A DNA stretch of 64,000 nt from Ciona intestinalis (Eukaryota; Chordata; Ascidiacea; Phlebobranchia; Cionidae): positions 6,835,083-6,899,082 of the forward strand of contig NC_020167.2 of assembly GCF_000224145.3 (NCBI RefSeq). The letters are read 5' to 3'. Made by a program: the position numbers and the translations under genes. Numbering within the stretch: position 1 is the stretch's first letter; each line of letters begins with the position of its first letter. This document shows, one piece after another, positions 43,901 through 64,000 of this stretch. The notes beneath the pieces were generated by a model. The model had not been told where the DNA came from. It ran no database searches and saw only the letters and a list, made by a program, of their open reading frames with translations.

Positions 43901-44091
43901 ATATCGTCCCACAAACTACGAATGTAGTTTCTAACAATCACGTGGCAACAAATGAATTATATGAGAATCCTTTGAATTCGGAAAACCGTGAAAGTGAAAG
44001 AACACCGCCTCCAGAAGACCGGTTTTCGAACTTAAAGGACTTATTGGTACAGCATTACAAACGTAATTCTGAGTCAAACATGATGACTTAA
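40961..44091 (+). CDS. Unrecognised protein of 506 residues
   Basis: Nine exons: 40961-41078, 41397-41629, 41867-41947, 42216-42308, 42368-42461, 42549-42704, 42965-43099, 43369-43616 and 43729-44091. All junctions are in phase. The start gives MTGKAKQKRESSASRPVVT. The protein is hydrophilic, basic and Ser/Pro-rich, with no signal peptide or membrane segment. Stretches that look structured are KMTPRVHFPPPNTLNAASLR, RQMSRLDKKYILNLPKN and NPLAVRNYCYSHGIPEWALR. The sixth intron uses a GC donor (AG|GCAAGT), which restores the frame between QFI and EVNDKQD. I do not recognise the family. Composition and short conserved-looking boxes separated by disorder would suit a cytoskeletal or ciliary protein, but that is a guess. 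MITE copies lie in three introns. Confidence 0.8.
41641..41790 (+). mobile_element. MITE family A, two broken left parts
   Basis: TTTCCATCGTCCCATTTG and, directly after it, TAGGGTAAGATGGTACATTC with TTTCATCGTCCAATTTGG. These are two truncated heads, in intron 2 of the 506-residue gene. Confidence 0.5.
41995..42186 (+). mobile_element. MITE family A, near full length
   Basis: CGTGGGGGAAGATGGGACAT at the left, the CATTTGGTAGTAAATAAAGA interior, and AGGCGTCCCGTATTTCCCCA at the right. It lies in intron 3 of the 506-residue gene. Confidence 0.75.
42727..42933 (+). mobile_element. MITE family A, near full length
   Basis: TATAGCCAGGTGGGGTAAGA at the left and GGTGTCCCGTCTTCCCCACA with CTACTATATATA at the right. 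It lies in the GC-AG intron of the 506-residue gene. Confidence 0.8.
43107..43300 (-). repeat. MITE head joined to a minus-strand SINE
   Basis: TATAGTATTGAGGGAAGACG is a MITE left end of about 25 bases that breaks off into a minus-strand SINE (TTACGAGTTACCACGTACG, then GTGGTCACTGGGTTGGAGCA). The tRNA-like head of that SINE is near 43235-43300. It lies in intron 7 of the 506-residue gene. Confidence 0.6.
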
Positions 44092-44250
44092 AGAGTGTAT
44101 TTGTAATTCAATATATTATGTCATATTTAAATATGATATACTAATATAATAACAAGATAATATATGAAAAATTCTGTCACAGACACTTACAGATAATTTA
44201 TAAGAAGTGGCTTGTGCGAAATATAGAATAGCAATACCAAATTTGTGGCA

Positions 44251-44256
44251 AATAAA
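44251..44256 (+). terminator. Poly(A) signal of the 506-residue gene
   Basis: AATAAA 160 bases after the stop, between this gene and the converging carboxypeptidase gene. Confidence 0.45.
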
Positions 44257-44398
44257 TAGATACCCTATAAAATCTATGATAATGTAAATTATATATTTTT
44301 TTACGTAAGTGTTATCTCATCTATTAACAGATATTACAATTGCCTATATATTTTAACACAAAGACAGAAAAACGGTTGATTTGGTTGAGGTATGATAG

Positions 44399-46934
<2,536 letters not shown>

Positions 46935-47348
46935 GCTATTCTATTTTGAAAACAAAATCTGCAAAAATATATATTATATGGATTTTTAAATTTATTATAC
47001 ATTAATTATTACCCAAATAGCCTTCTTTACAGCAAAACCATAATATTTGCCAATAACACCACACACCAGTATGTTTATCTCGGATAAAACTAATACAGTG
47101 ATCAGCCAATTTCCCAGCACAGATCTAGAAAACATACTTAACTTGGCTATGCATATTCAATCAGGTAATAAACATTAAATAATAAAACCAAATTTATGTA
47201 CTTTTCTAATTCACTCCACACTGAACTACCTTAGACATGTACCAATAGCAATAGAAATCAAGATTAATAATAATCAAATTTAACATGTCAGTAGACAAAA
47301 TTTTTAATTTACCCAATTTCAATAACCCTACCACTCACTGATGACTTT

Positions 47349-48227
47349 GTAGCGGTTGACTGTGATTCGAACACAGATTTATATTATAGTTTATCCAAAT
47401 TTACTTAGTGAATAAAGATTGAATATTAAACAGCCGTGTTGCGTGATGATTACATCTGGCACTGTGCTTATGATTGCGAGTGCAGGAAACTATAGGTCTA
47501 AAAACAGCCCGTTCGGCGAACTGACGCCACTTTTCGGTGTAAAACATTGAAACGTTCTTTCCTGTTATTAATTTCGCACATATGCTTATGCTATAATATA
47601 AAAACTCTCCTATCTTCTGTGTTGTGAGGGCAGTAGAAGCTTTCTTAAACTCTTGCTGTCTTCACGCTTGTTCGTAGCTTGATGATGGTTGGATACTACT
47701 TTATCTCATGGAAGACTATTCCATGAAAACAATCATTTTCAGATTCGGCCATTCTGAAACCTTCATTTTCAGATTTGGCCATTCTGTTTATCCTGTATTC
47801 ACGACTCGAGATGTTCCAACTGTTGAGATGCGGTAGTCAGTTCAAGGCTTGAACCCCTCTTAACGGAACGACTCAATAACACACTAGGTCGACAACTCAG
47901 TTTATTAGCGGACAAACAAGCGATATCAGGCTAGGGACAAACGTGAGGACAGCACGAGTATAAAAGTGTTTTTACTGCCCTAATAACACAGAAAATAGAA
48001 GGACTTTTATAGCGTGAAACATGTGCGCAAACACAAAACAAGGAAGAGTTAATTTACACCAAAGAATGACAGAATATCATAGCATTTCCTTGTACACGCA
48101 GGATGTGTCGCTCAAAAATAAACACAGTTACGCAACACGGCAGTTTAATATTCGATTTGTATGCTTTATTTAAATTTGGATAAACTAAAATATATATATC
48201 TGTGCTCGAACCACAGTCAACCGCGAC
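47349..48227. mobile_element. ~880-bp inverted-repeat DNA element
   Basis: The left arm GTAGCGGTTGACTGTGATTC to GCCGTGTTGCGT (47349-47444) is matched by an inverted right arm (48127-48227) ending GAACCACAGTCAACCGCGAC, so the arms are about 95-100 bases. The interior is GC-richer and contains a direct repeat of TTTTCAGATTYGGCCATTCTG about 30 bases apart, near 47735-47785. No transposase is visible, so the element is non-autonomous. Superfamily not assignable by eye. Confidence 0.75.
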
Positions 48228-48267
48228 ACCAGTATATTTTTATTGTTGATTTGTGTATTTGACGATA

Positions 48268-48466
48268 TATAAAGTAAGGTAGGGGAAGATGGGACACCTA
48301 TTCATTTTATTTTCTCGTCCCATTTGTGAACAAGGAACATTAAAACATTTATAAAACTGCATCCTCACGATTCCAATATATAGACCGTTGTTAACTGTTT
48401 CACGATCCAGATTTGGGTATAGTATGTGTGACATGCGTCCCATCTTACCCAATAGTACTATACAAT
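48268..48466 (+). mobile_element. MITE family A, near full length
   Basis: TATAAAGTAAGGTAGGGGAA at the left; GCGTCCCATCTTACCC with AGTACTATA at the right. It lies about 40 bases after the ~880-bp element. Confidence 0.75.
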
Positions 48467-48709
48467 GCTACAAGGGCTCATTGGCGTTATTTAAATAGAA
48501 TGTCTGCGACGAACATAAATAACCACATAAAGATTATAACTTAGCGGTGTACTAAACAATAATAGGAAGCTGGATTGATGACTATTTCGTATAATACAAT
48601 GTAAGTCGGCCATAGTATTATATAGATATTATAACATAATGGTGGGAATTATCCCCGTATCACACAATACTATAAAGTCAAAGCATATCGCATGCAGTTT
48701 GAATTAAGT

Positions 48710-50304
48710 TTAATGACCGAGAACATTTCTACCCCGATCCCCAGGAAGACATGTACCAGTGATAGACCTTGCACCCGAAGATGCAAGGAAGAGAACAATA
48801 TCAGCTATTTCGCTTGATTCCAAACAACTGCCACCTAGTGGGTGCAATAAGTTGTGATCCTTAAAAATCTGTTTAGCCATATCTTCTCCAGCCATGCGCT
48901 CAAAGAAGTCGGTTTTCGTAACAGCAGGACTAAAAAACACACGTTAAAACACGGTGGTTATAACTAAGTGCATTTTTACTTACTTCACGGCGTTCACACG
49001 AATTCCGTACTTTGCAAGCTCTTAAAAAACAATGCAATTGCATTAGAAAATTGCACAGTTAACCGAAGGGTGTGTTAGCAAGTAATTACCCAATGCTGAA
49101 GACTTTGTCAGATGATCCGTCGCGCATTTTGCCATCGCATATTGCAGAAAATATGTGAGGCATACTGTAGTTACAAGGCTAGATACGTTAACTATACAAC
49201 CTGTAAAATCAACAGTAGTCACACTATTGAGTGTTTAACATTTTAATTTTACCTTTCGTTTTCTTGAGATGTGGAATGCATAACTGTGTAAGATACAAAG
49301 GTGCTTTCGCATTCACAGCGAAAATTTTATCAAAGTCTTCTATGTTTGCCTTGAAATAGACATATTTTCATATATGGTAGGGGGGAAAGCGACACATTTT
49401 CATTCTATTTTCTTGTCCCATTTGGTAGTAAACAAGATCAACCAAGGTATAAGTATAAGACCGTATACTCACGAATCCCATGGACTATTGTTAAATGTTT
49501 AAATCAAGTTTAGAATATTTGAATTTTATATGCTAAAGGTGCCCCATCTCCCCCCACTACTCTATAGATAGAGTGTGGTTGTAACGGAGTATGAAAACTA
49601 TAGGAAATAACACCAAACTGAGTGCTGCCACAAAAGGCCGATAATATACATATACAATTTATTAAATGAATTAAATACTTACAGTTTCTATTGTACCAAG
49701 AATCCCAAAACCTGCATTATTAACTAGTACGTCAATTTGACCAAGTTTTGTAACCGTCTCTTCCACCATTCTATTCATATTTTCCAGTTTAACCAAGTCA
49801 GCACAAATTGTAATCACCTAAATTGTGTAATAAATGTAATAGTTTTCCAAAGCCACAAATTTTGTCATTACTTTGCTGGCACCTTCGACTTTACATTTGT
49901 CTGCCACTCTATTTAGATTATCCGGGTTTCTTCCACACAGAGATAGAGAAGCTCCGTTCTTTGCAAAAGTGTAAGCAATTACTTCGCCAATACCACTAGA
50001 TGCACCTGCACAAAACGACTATAGTAACTTAACACAAATCTTTTAAAGAAAGGGTTGGGTAAAAGATGGGACATGTATTTATTTCTTGTCACATTTGGTA
50101 GAAATAAACAAAGAATATTCACATTACTATATAACCGTATTCTGGTTACTCCAAAAAGAGGGTTGTTACTTAATTCAATCATGATTAAGAAATATGGGAT
50201 TAGGGAGCTACTTACGGTATTCTCTTACTCCACTCTATTATACAATTTAGTTGCTTTTCTCACTCACCTGTAAGTAAGACAACCTTTTCGTTGAACTCTC
50301 CCAT
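48710..50304 (-). CDS. Classical short-chain dehydrogenase/reductase (SDR)
   Basis: Seven exons on the minus strand: 50268-50304, 49872-50005, 49683-49817, 49253-49349, 49090-49200, 48984-49020 and 48710-48929. They give 256 residues, the usual size of a one-domain classical SDR. The cofactor loop is TGASSGIG, the NNAG motif is VLVNNAGFG, the catalytic serine lies in IVNVSS and the Tyr/Lys pair in YAMAK. LCGRNPDNL after the second strand, with an Arg, favours NADP(H) over NAD(H). The C-terminus reads ITGTCLPGDRGRNVLGH, where most relatives have a DGG-type turn. Substrate unknown; cytosolic by default, because no targeting peptide is visible. A MITE lies in intron 3 (49375-49566) and another fragment in intron 1. 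Confidence 0.93.
49375..49566 (+). mobile_element. MITE family A, near full length
   Basis: TATGGTAGGGGGGAAAGCGA at the left, the CATTTGGTAGTAAACAAGA interior, and GGTGCCCCATCTCCCCCCA with CTCTATA at the right. Confidence 0.75.
50050..50180 (+). mobile_element. MITE family A, left two thirds
   Basis: GGGTTGGGTAAAAGATGGGA, then TTTCTTGTCACATTTGGTAG and AACAAAGAATATTC. The right end is lost. Confidence 0.6.
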
Positions 50305-50717
50305 TATAACTTATAATACTTACAGTTTACTTATTTAAACAGAACCCTGTTCAAAATGCAACAATTTGATAACAAATTAACATGCCAACATTAAATATAA
50401 CTCGAAACGAACAACCAAAGTAAATGCAGACTGACACCCGACAAAATTCGGTTGTATTGCTGGAGGCATATATAGGTTACTTCTTTCAATGCAAACGTGA
50501 CGTTGATTCGTTACGCCCAACCAATAAGAGCTTATTCAGGAAACGCATTATACATATATTGGCTTGGTCCGTGTTTCATAGCAAACGTGCGTATAAAATG
50601 TGTAAAGCGAGACCACGATATAGCTTTTATTTTAAGAACCTGTTAACACGGCTAAAATGCTACTTATGTCGCTTGTTGTACACAGCAGTGGACGTCGTTG
50701 ATGAAGTGTCAACAACC

Positions 50718-51400
50718 TTAATGCAATGACATGATCACTACTTCAGTATTACCATATTCGTATAGTTGTTCTGATTTCAACGCCGTGCATATATTTCTTG
50801 TGTTTAAATAAACGTTATATTTTTTAAGTGTTTCCAATCTTTTTGTTTTACTTTGCTTGCTTCCTTGGGCAATTAAGAGCCGTTGTTGGAAAGCGGAAAC
50901 TTGGTATTCTTTTTCAGGATTCTTACAATTAACAGGCATATTTTGTATTTTATTGTCACTGTAAACCAAGTTCCATGTAGGCTGTTCAGTCACTAACAGT
51001 CTGATCGCATTCTAGCAAAGTTTTTTTTTATTATTTTTTTTATTATTTGTAAAGTTGTGAGTAGGTAGGTCATTAGTGTGGGATGCTGTTCCTTACAATG
51101 GAAAATTGTCATAGAATATGTTTAAGTGAAGTTTATCTTTGCAAAGAGCCAGGATTGTAGTCACAGTACTTGTACCTGGGAGTTTGTGAAAAATAAAATG
51201 TAGTAAAGCGTTCAGCTCGTTTGTTTTAAAAAAATGTAGTTTGCTATTTCCATGCCACGTTACCGCAGTGGTGAATTCCTGCGATGCAAGATTAAAATCT
51301 AACTGATTGCTATCGCAGATTTTCACGCTAATGCCATTCCTTCTTACGTGTCGACCAGCTGATCGGAAACTGCGTTGCGTCTGCTGTTGGTGGGATTTAG
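50718..51400 (-). CDS. Unrecognised gene, two visible exons, divergent from TRAM1
   Basis: Exon B (50718-51000) and exon A (51097 to about 51400) join in phase through a GTAAGG donor and a pyrimidine-rich acceptor, so that DNFP continues as LLLVTEQPTWNLVYS. The last ~200 residues are open, ending EVVIMSLH. Exon A includes TAVTWHGNSKLHFFKTNELN and PGTSTVTTILALCKDKLHLN; exon B is Lys/Gln-rich (SKQSKTKRLETLKKYN). I see no ATG in frame in exon A, so the start is probably in an unseen upstream exon, and the upper coordinate is only approximate. It is read away from TRAM1, with roughly 200 bases between, which suggests a shared promoter. Family unknown; the splice logic and composition make it likely real. 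Confidence 0.5.
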
Positions 51401-51610
51401 CAATCTGGCAGTCTTCTTTATATACATTAGATTGTTAAAGGAAGGAATAGAAGTGTTATCATAGGCTACTGTTTGGTCAGTCTGCAATCTGCTTTATGTG
51501 TTTTTTAAAGTTTGTAAGCTATTAAGTTCCTTAATTTGTAACTTTTTTTGTGTTTTTCGCAGGTCTCAGGCAGTTGTTAAACCGTCGGATTTGCACACTT
51601 GTCTAGAATC

Positions 51611-54600
51611 ATGGGTATGCCACGTAAAAAGCCAAAGAGCCCGCCTATTATGAGCCATGAGTTTGTCATTCAAAATCATGCTGATATATTGGCTTGCATT
51701 GCTATCGTTGTTGTTCTTGGCCTCGTTTCTGAGGTAAGTTTACTAAGTTATATGTTTAATTGCTTACTTTAAAAACAGTGCAACTATTTATAAAATACTT
51801 TATATATAAACAGACAATACTAATGATTTGTGTATGTTGTAATCAAGATTAACCAATAACTATAAATATATTTAAGATATGTTTGGTGTTATACTGCGGT
51901 TTTATTCCTGTTAAATAAATTGTGTTTTCACTTTACAGTTGACAGCAAAAGTGAGTCGAGTGTTTGTGTTTCTTCAACATGGTTTGGTCAAGAATGAAGA
52001 TGGCGTCCTTGAACCTGCAGTGGGGAAAGGTGAAATTAAAACAACATTAAACTTACTTTTAGTTTCAGTTTTGTGACATTTTGCATCAAACTCTGTGTTG
52101 AACATGTCCTGTTCAAATCGTAGTATTTTATATTGCAAAAAAATATTTTTCAGGCATAAAAATCATTGTTAATTTATTAAGGTCAATGTTTAGCTTTCAA
52201 AGTAAACTATTCTATGTTAATCCATCAAGGGGGTTAATGTAATCTAAGAGATGTTTTTGTCTCATGTTTTTAATACGCCCTTCATAAGGTTGCAATGTCA
52301 GAATATTGTCTGTACTTCATGTAACTGCTTTAATATTATGTCATAAATATTGTTCACGTATCTAATTATTGCACAGACTCCTTTCCTGTTGAATTTGAGC
52401 GAGGTGCACTGGATATATTTACTGTAATTTTCCAAGCGATGATGTTGGCAGTTGTACACGCTGTTATCCAAGAATATGTGATTGATGTATGTATATGTAT
52501 TGTGACTGATGTATGTGAAATTTAAATTGAAGTTCCTACATTAAATGCAAAGATAGGGATATAATTTTTACCTTAACAAATGGCAGCAACTTGGTGTTGG
52601 CTTAAAGGGCCAACGCTGGCTTAAATGTCAGGTCCCATGATGTGCTAGGACCACACTCACATTAAATAGTTTAGAATATATGTCGAGTTAGTATTCTCGA
52701 CCGAAAAGTATTTATAGCTGTAGGGTTATAGATAGTTAACACCTAATTTAAGTTAATGCATGTGCCTAGAATCAATATTCTGTATCCAAACTTTTTATTT
52801 TTTGTTGGTTCACAGAAAATATCAAAGAAACTTCATTTGTCAAAAACAAAGAACAGTCGATTTAGTGAATCTGGCCAATTGCTTATTTGGTGTCTTGTTT
52901 CTGTTGGTTGGTCAATTCATTTACTTATCAAGGTATAGTGGGGTGGTTATCAAACAAACTATATTCACTCTTTTACATAAATGTAAAATAAACTTAAAAC
53001 TAAAAAGTTTATTGACTGTTTGACTCCAATACACTCAACCTGAATATGACAAATAAACATTGTTACAATTTTTTTGCCAAAAAATGTTTTTGACTGATAT
53101 CATGTTTGACAGAAACAGGTTAACTCTTCTGTCCAAAGGGAAAGACCCACATAAAATATATTCATGTTTTTATGTTTTTCAGAATGGAATGCTCCGAGAC
53201 ATATCCATGTTATGGGAAGATTATCCACATAAAGTTATTCACTGGGAGACCAAGCTATACCTTCTTGTTCAGGTAAAATATCAGCAACCATATTGAATTT
53301 CTACGCTGCATATTCCAATATATATATGTATTTTTTCTGCGTTGAGCTTAAAACTGTGTGTTTTTCTATTGTTTGATATGAATTATAATAAACTGCTTGA
53401 AAATCTAATGCAAAATATAACTTTAATAATGATCTGGTGCTACAAAAACATAACAAACAAAAATCAAGTTCAACCTTTCGTATAATAAAATAAATATATT
53501 TCTCCTAAATAGAATCGTCAGTCTCGTTTTTAAAATAACCTGACTCTAGTCTATGAAAACCGGATCAGGGTCAGATTCGCAGATTTAATTACACCTTAAA
53601 TATAAATTTATATGTTTTACAATAATCCACAGATGGCATACTGGGTACATATGTATCCTGAGCTTTACTTTCAGAAGGCAAGAAAGGATGAGATTCCAAA
53701 CAGAATTCAATATTATACCCTGCACCTTGTCTTTATTGCTGGAGCATATTTCTTACAGTAAGTGGGACTAAAAAGTTCTATACTCTTGTTTTTCTGTTGT
53801 TTTATACTATAGACTGTTTTTATGTATTATTGTTATTTTTAGAAAATAACAGCCTTTCATTGTGTATGATATTCCACAATTCCAGTGTATTTATTTTCAG
53901 GTTCAATACTGTATACTCATAAGAGTCAAACTTGTAAATAAAAAGGGGAGTCAGAATAGTTGGATCCTCATTCCTGTGAAACAAATCTAGCTTATTGGTT
54001 GTATTGTTTACTCATTAATGCAATGAAAAAAATGGGGTAGCCTGACTTCCCTGCCACCCCAGGATTGACGCCTATGTGTCATTGTTAAAGATTGTAAATC
54101 AAGATATAAAATACTTTTTATTTCAGTTTCTGGAGGATTGGAATGGTCATTGGTTTGTTGCACTTTATTGCTGAAGCTGTCTTCCATGGCTCAAGGCTTC
54201 TTTACTTTGCTGAGAAAAATGAATGGGCTGAACTTGGGTAAGAATCTTTTTTTAGCTGCTGTTATTTATAATTGATCGAAAAAAAACTTAATAAAATAAA
54301 AACATTAACTACTACCACATTTTAGATTCTCCATTTGGCGTGTTGTCTTCCCAATCGCTCGAGTTTTGATTCTTGCTATTGCTTTCCTTACTTTCTACTG
54401 GGGACTTGGTCGTGCTGAAGTTCAAGGAGTTGATTTCGCAACCGGGAGTTTTAACTCTTTTTTTGTGAGGTGAGAGGGAAAATTAAAGAAAAAAATTTAA
54501 ATGGGTATGATTATTGGTGGTGCCAGAATTTAAGTATAATGTATTTCAAAAGCTATTTCTAAAATAAAGTTAAGGGGAGTTTTGAGATTGTTTTGTCGTT

Positions 54601-55121
54601 TGCTGTTAGGCCTTTGAAGAGATCTTGTTAATATTAATCCCAAATTTATTATTCATAGAATGATTTGTTTGGGAAGTTTGTTTTTCTTGCAACTGTGGTT
54701 GATGTGGCCGTACAACCAACTTATTTTGAGGAGAAGAAGAGAGGAGAGAGAGCTTAAGAAGAAGGCAGCTGCTCTTACCACAGCTAAGCCTAAGCCTGCG
54801 GGCAAAAAGCGTAAGTTGAATAAACAATTCTCATGGGGGCGAAAAACGACAGCTAGTAAAATATGGGTGTTTCATACACCTCGTGCCGGCGTACGAGTTA
54901 CCATTTATGTTACTTTGTACTTTTTGGGTGGTATTTTTTTTCTATATTTTTAGGTATTGCTGATAATTTGGACAACCCAGTAGTGATCACTGGGTTGGAG
55001 TTTCTTTGCCATTCTAGGAAAATAAATATCATTCATCCATTTATTTGTGTTAACAGAAAAAAAAGACAGTGAAGAATCAAGCAATGGTGTTGGTGGAAAG
55101 GGGAAAGTGAAGAAAAACTAA
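51611..55121 (+). CDS. TRAM1: Translocating chain-associated membrane protein (TRAM1/TRAM2 family)
   Basis: Ten exons: 51611-51733, 51939-52029, 52377-52486, 52816-52932, 53183-53272, 53633-53757, 54127-54237, 54326-54469, 54659-54810 and 55057-55121. They give 375 residues, close to human TRAM1. Family signatures include KSPPIMSHEFVIQNHADI at the N-terminus, HAVIQEYVIDKISKKLHLSK, NSRFSESGQL, MAYWVHMYPELYFQK in the TLC domain and GLGRAEVQGVDFATGSFN. The C-terminus is Lys-rich and cytosolic. It sits beside Sec61 in the ER and helps insertion of some signal sequences and membrane segments. Several hydrophobic segments are evident. A good AG acceptor (TTTTTCGCAG) lies about 50 bases before the ATG, so the 5' UTR is probably spliced. 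The sequence does not separate TRAM1 from TRAM2 with certainty. Confidence 0.94.
54836..55020 (-). repeat. tRNA-derived SINE, minus strand
   Basis: GAAAAACGACAG, TGTTTCATACACCTCGTGCC, GTACGAGTTACCATTTATG and GTGATCACTGGGTTGGAG are reverse-complement SINE parts in order. It lies in the last TRAM1 intron, 26 bases after the donor. Confidence 0.7.
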
Positions 55122-56584
55122 CAATCTAAGAACCCCCTTTAACTCACTAAAAAGCTTTTTACTTCAATTGTGTTTTTCCATGTTGCGGACGATAATATTT
55201 GGTGGGTGATATCTTAGATGGTGGATTTTACCGGCAATTTCCAATGTTGCATCCTGTTATAAACTTCTTATATTAAAATTTTCAACACTTTGTTTGAAAA
55301 GCATTTTTAGGTATGAGTCTTGAGTAAAATCCTTGCAAATTGTCCTGCAACAAATAGTTCTGTTGGTTTGGAATGTTATTCTGTTTCACCACGTTGCAAT
55401 ATGCGTTTTACCGTCCAATTTGGCCTACGTAATCAAATGAACAGCAAGTGCCTGCATACCATATGGCTGATACCACTTCTCACACTAACATAGGATTTCC
55501 TGCTTCAGTTTAATTTCCTTGATTTGACAAGGATTATAACTGTCTATTGATTCCACAAGGAAGACTGGGAAATTATTTACAATTTCAGAACCCAATTTTT
55601 CATATTTTGTATTTTTTCAGTTCAATCAGTTTTGCAAAACAATCAAAATTTACTGCACATGATTTTTGCTCTATTGTTTTATATGAAATCTTGCTGTATT
55701 TGTATGTTTCGCCTGTTCACGTTAATTAGTTTGCTTTTCAAAGCTATCGGCTGACCCCAGTCTGTTTGCTTTTAGGCACTTTTGCCAAATCTTAGATTGA
55801 ATTGCATGCTGGTTTTGACTATGTAAATATGTTACAGGAAGCCCTGCCCACTATCATGTAAATTTAATTCCTTTTCCGGAAGTTGACTAGGTTACTGTCA
55901 ATCGTTACTTGCGTTTTTGGCATCGGTCCATTTGTTCTTGTTTGACTGTAGATTTTTGTGTTGAGATGGAGTTATGATTGAATAAAGCAGGTGGAAGGAA
56001 TGCTTTTAACTTTTGTACTGTTTTATTTGACACAATTAGTTAAATACCAAAAGTGTTTTTAAAATTGCTAAAAATTAATTGATAAAACTGGTTTTAAATG
56101 GAAAATTTGTGCATTTATTTAGCCTACAATTTGTGCAATCATTCTGAGACAAACAGTAGATATTTTTCTATGTGTGTCGTATTATTCGCGGTCTGTTGTC
56201 TGGTTCTAAAATATAGAAAGTTTCCAAGCGGTTGAAATAATAAAACAATCTAATCACTGGAGGGCGAGCTAGAGCTGAAATAACTTTAAATAACAGAACC
56301 AGCGGAGTCAAATTTCAGTGGGGTGAGTGTAGTTGTTATGTTGCGGCAAGCCGGATTGTTGAAGCGTGATTCTGAGTCACGTATATCATTTTCATTATAA
56401 TAAAAACAGTAAGGCTTGTCGAATGTTGCAATAAAACAGTGAGGCTTACCGAGTGCAGTATTTTTAGATTATCTGATATTTTTATTTGTAAAAAGTTCAG
56501 ATTATGTAATTTACTCCTAACATTAAGTTTTAACACTTTATATTTTATTTTAGAAAACTAAAACCATCGTGTCAGAATGTGAAG
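55122..56584. other. TRAM1 3' UTR and spacer to the MET-like gene
   Basis: A poly(A) signal lies at 55981, so about 0.86 kb is probably TRAM1 3' UTR. A splice-acceptor-like TTTATTTTAG at about 56545-56553 precedes the MET-like ATG. Near 56400-56460 the phrase AACAGTRAGGCTTRYCGA occurs twice, 40 bases apart. Confidence 0.55.
55981..55986 (+). terminator. Poly(A) signal of TRAM1
   Basis: AATAAA, 860 bases after the stop on the same strand. Confidence 0.5.
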
Positions 56585-63976
<7,392 letters not shown>

Positions 63977-64000
63977 GTATGTGGATGACTCATTAGTTAC

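Larger units (their letters stand above)
46935..48709. other. Spacer with two mobile elements
   Basis: Between the carboxypeptidase start (-) and the end of the dehydrogenase (-). It holds an inverted-repeat element (47349-48227) and a MITE (48268-48466). Nothing else is recognisable. Confidence 0.6.

Noticed and set aside
50424-50729. Open frame of 101 residues upstream of the dehydrogenase
   Set aside because: No recognisable content. It partly overlaps the better-supported minus-strand exon at 50718-51000.
52922-52990. TATAGTGGGGTGG resembling a MITE left end in a TRAM1 intron
   Set aside because: Similarity stops after about 13 bases and no interior or right end follows.

Overview
The window looks like euchromatic DNA of a solitary ascidian, most likely Ciona (intestinalis/robusta type). 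The reasons are compact genes with many short GT-AG introns, AT-rich spacers, chordate-type protein families, and dense short repeats: a tRNA-derived SINE and MITE-like elements. The species is an inference; the sequence shows no direct species marker. Exon boundaries were read by hand from splice sites, reading-frame phase and family similarity recalled from memory. No search was run. Every complete multi-exon model below sums to a whole number of codons.

Layout. 1-1.3 kb: last three coding exons of a trypsin-like serine protease (+). 2.8-8.1 kb: SLC38A9-like lysosomal amino-acid transporter (+), tail to tail with PSMD13/Rpn9 (-, 9.0-13.0 kb). 14.4-21.2 kb: a secreted WxxW-CUB-CUB-CUB-CUB-WxxW protein (-) whose middle is a near-perfect 1.23-kb tandem duplication. 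22.9-25.2 kb: THEG-repeat sperm microtubule-type protein (-). 25-30.7 kb: gene-poor. 30.8-32.0 kb: achaete-scute bHLH gene of the ASCL3/4/5 type (+). 32-37 kb: gene-poor. 37.0-40.3 kb: ADRM1/Rpn13 (+). 41.0-44.1 kb: an unrecognised 506-aa gene (+). 44.4-46.9 kb: S10 serine carboxypeptidase with plant-like C-terminal motifs (-). 48.7-50.3 kb: short-chain dehydrogenase (-). 50.7-51.4 kb: small unrecognised gene (-), head to head with TRAM1 (+, 51.6-55.1 kb). 56.6 kb to the window end: MET/RON-family receptor tyrosine kinase (+), cut by the window edge inside the kinase domain.

The genes do not form one pathway. They are ordinary neighbouring loci, although two 26S proteasome subunits (PSMD13, ADRM1) lie about 24 kb apart. 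Repeats explain much of the intronic and intergenic DNA. About 25 copies or fragments belong to one ~190-bp MITE family (ends TATAGTAGGGTGGGG), with a second internal type sharing the same ends. About 20 belong to one tRNA-headed SINE. There are three further inverted-repeat elements of 146 bp, ~880 bp and ~1 kb, the last carrying a nested MITE.

The most notable points are the WxxW/CUB protein and its duplication, the shortened N-terminus of the SLC38A9-like protein, the absence of the usual furin site in the MET-like receptor, the plant-like carboxypeptidase, and three GC-AG introns. I found no convincing new multi-gene system.
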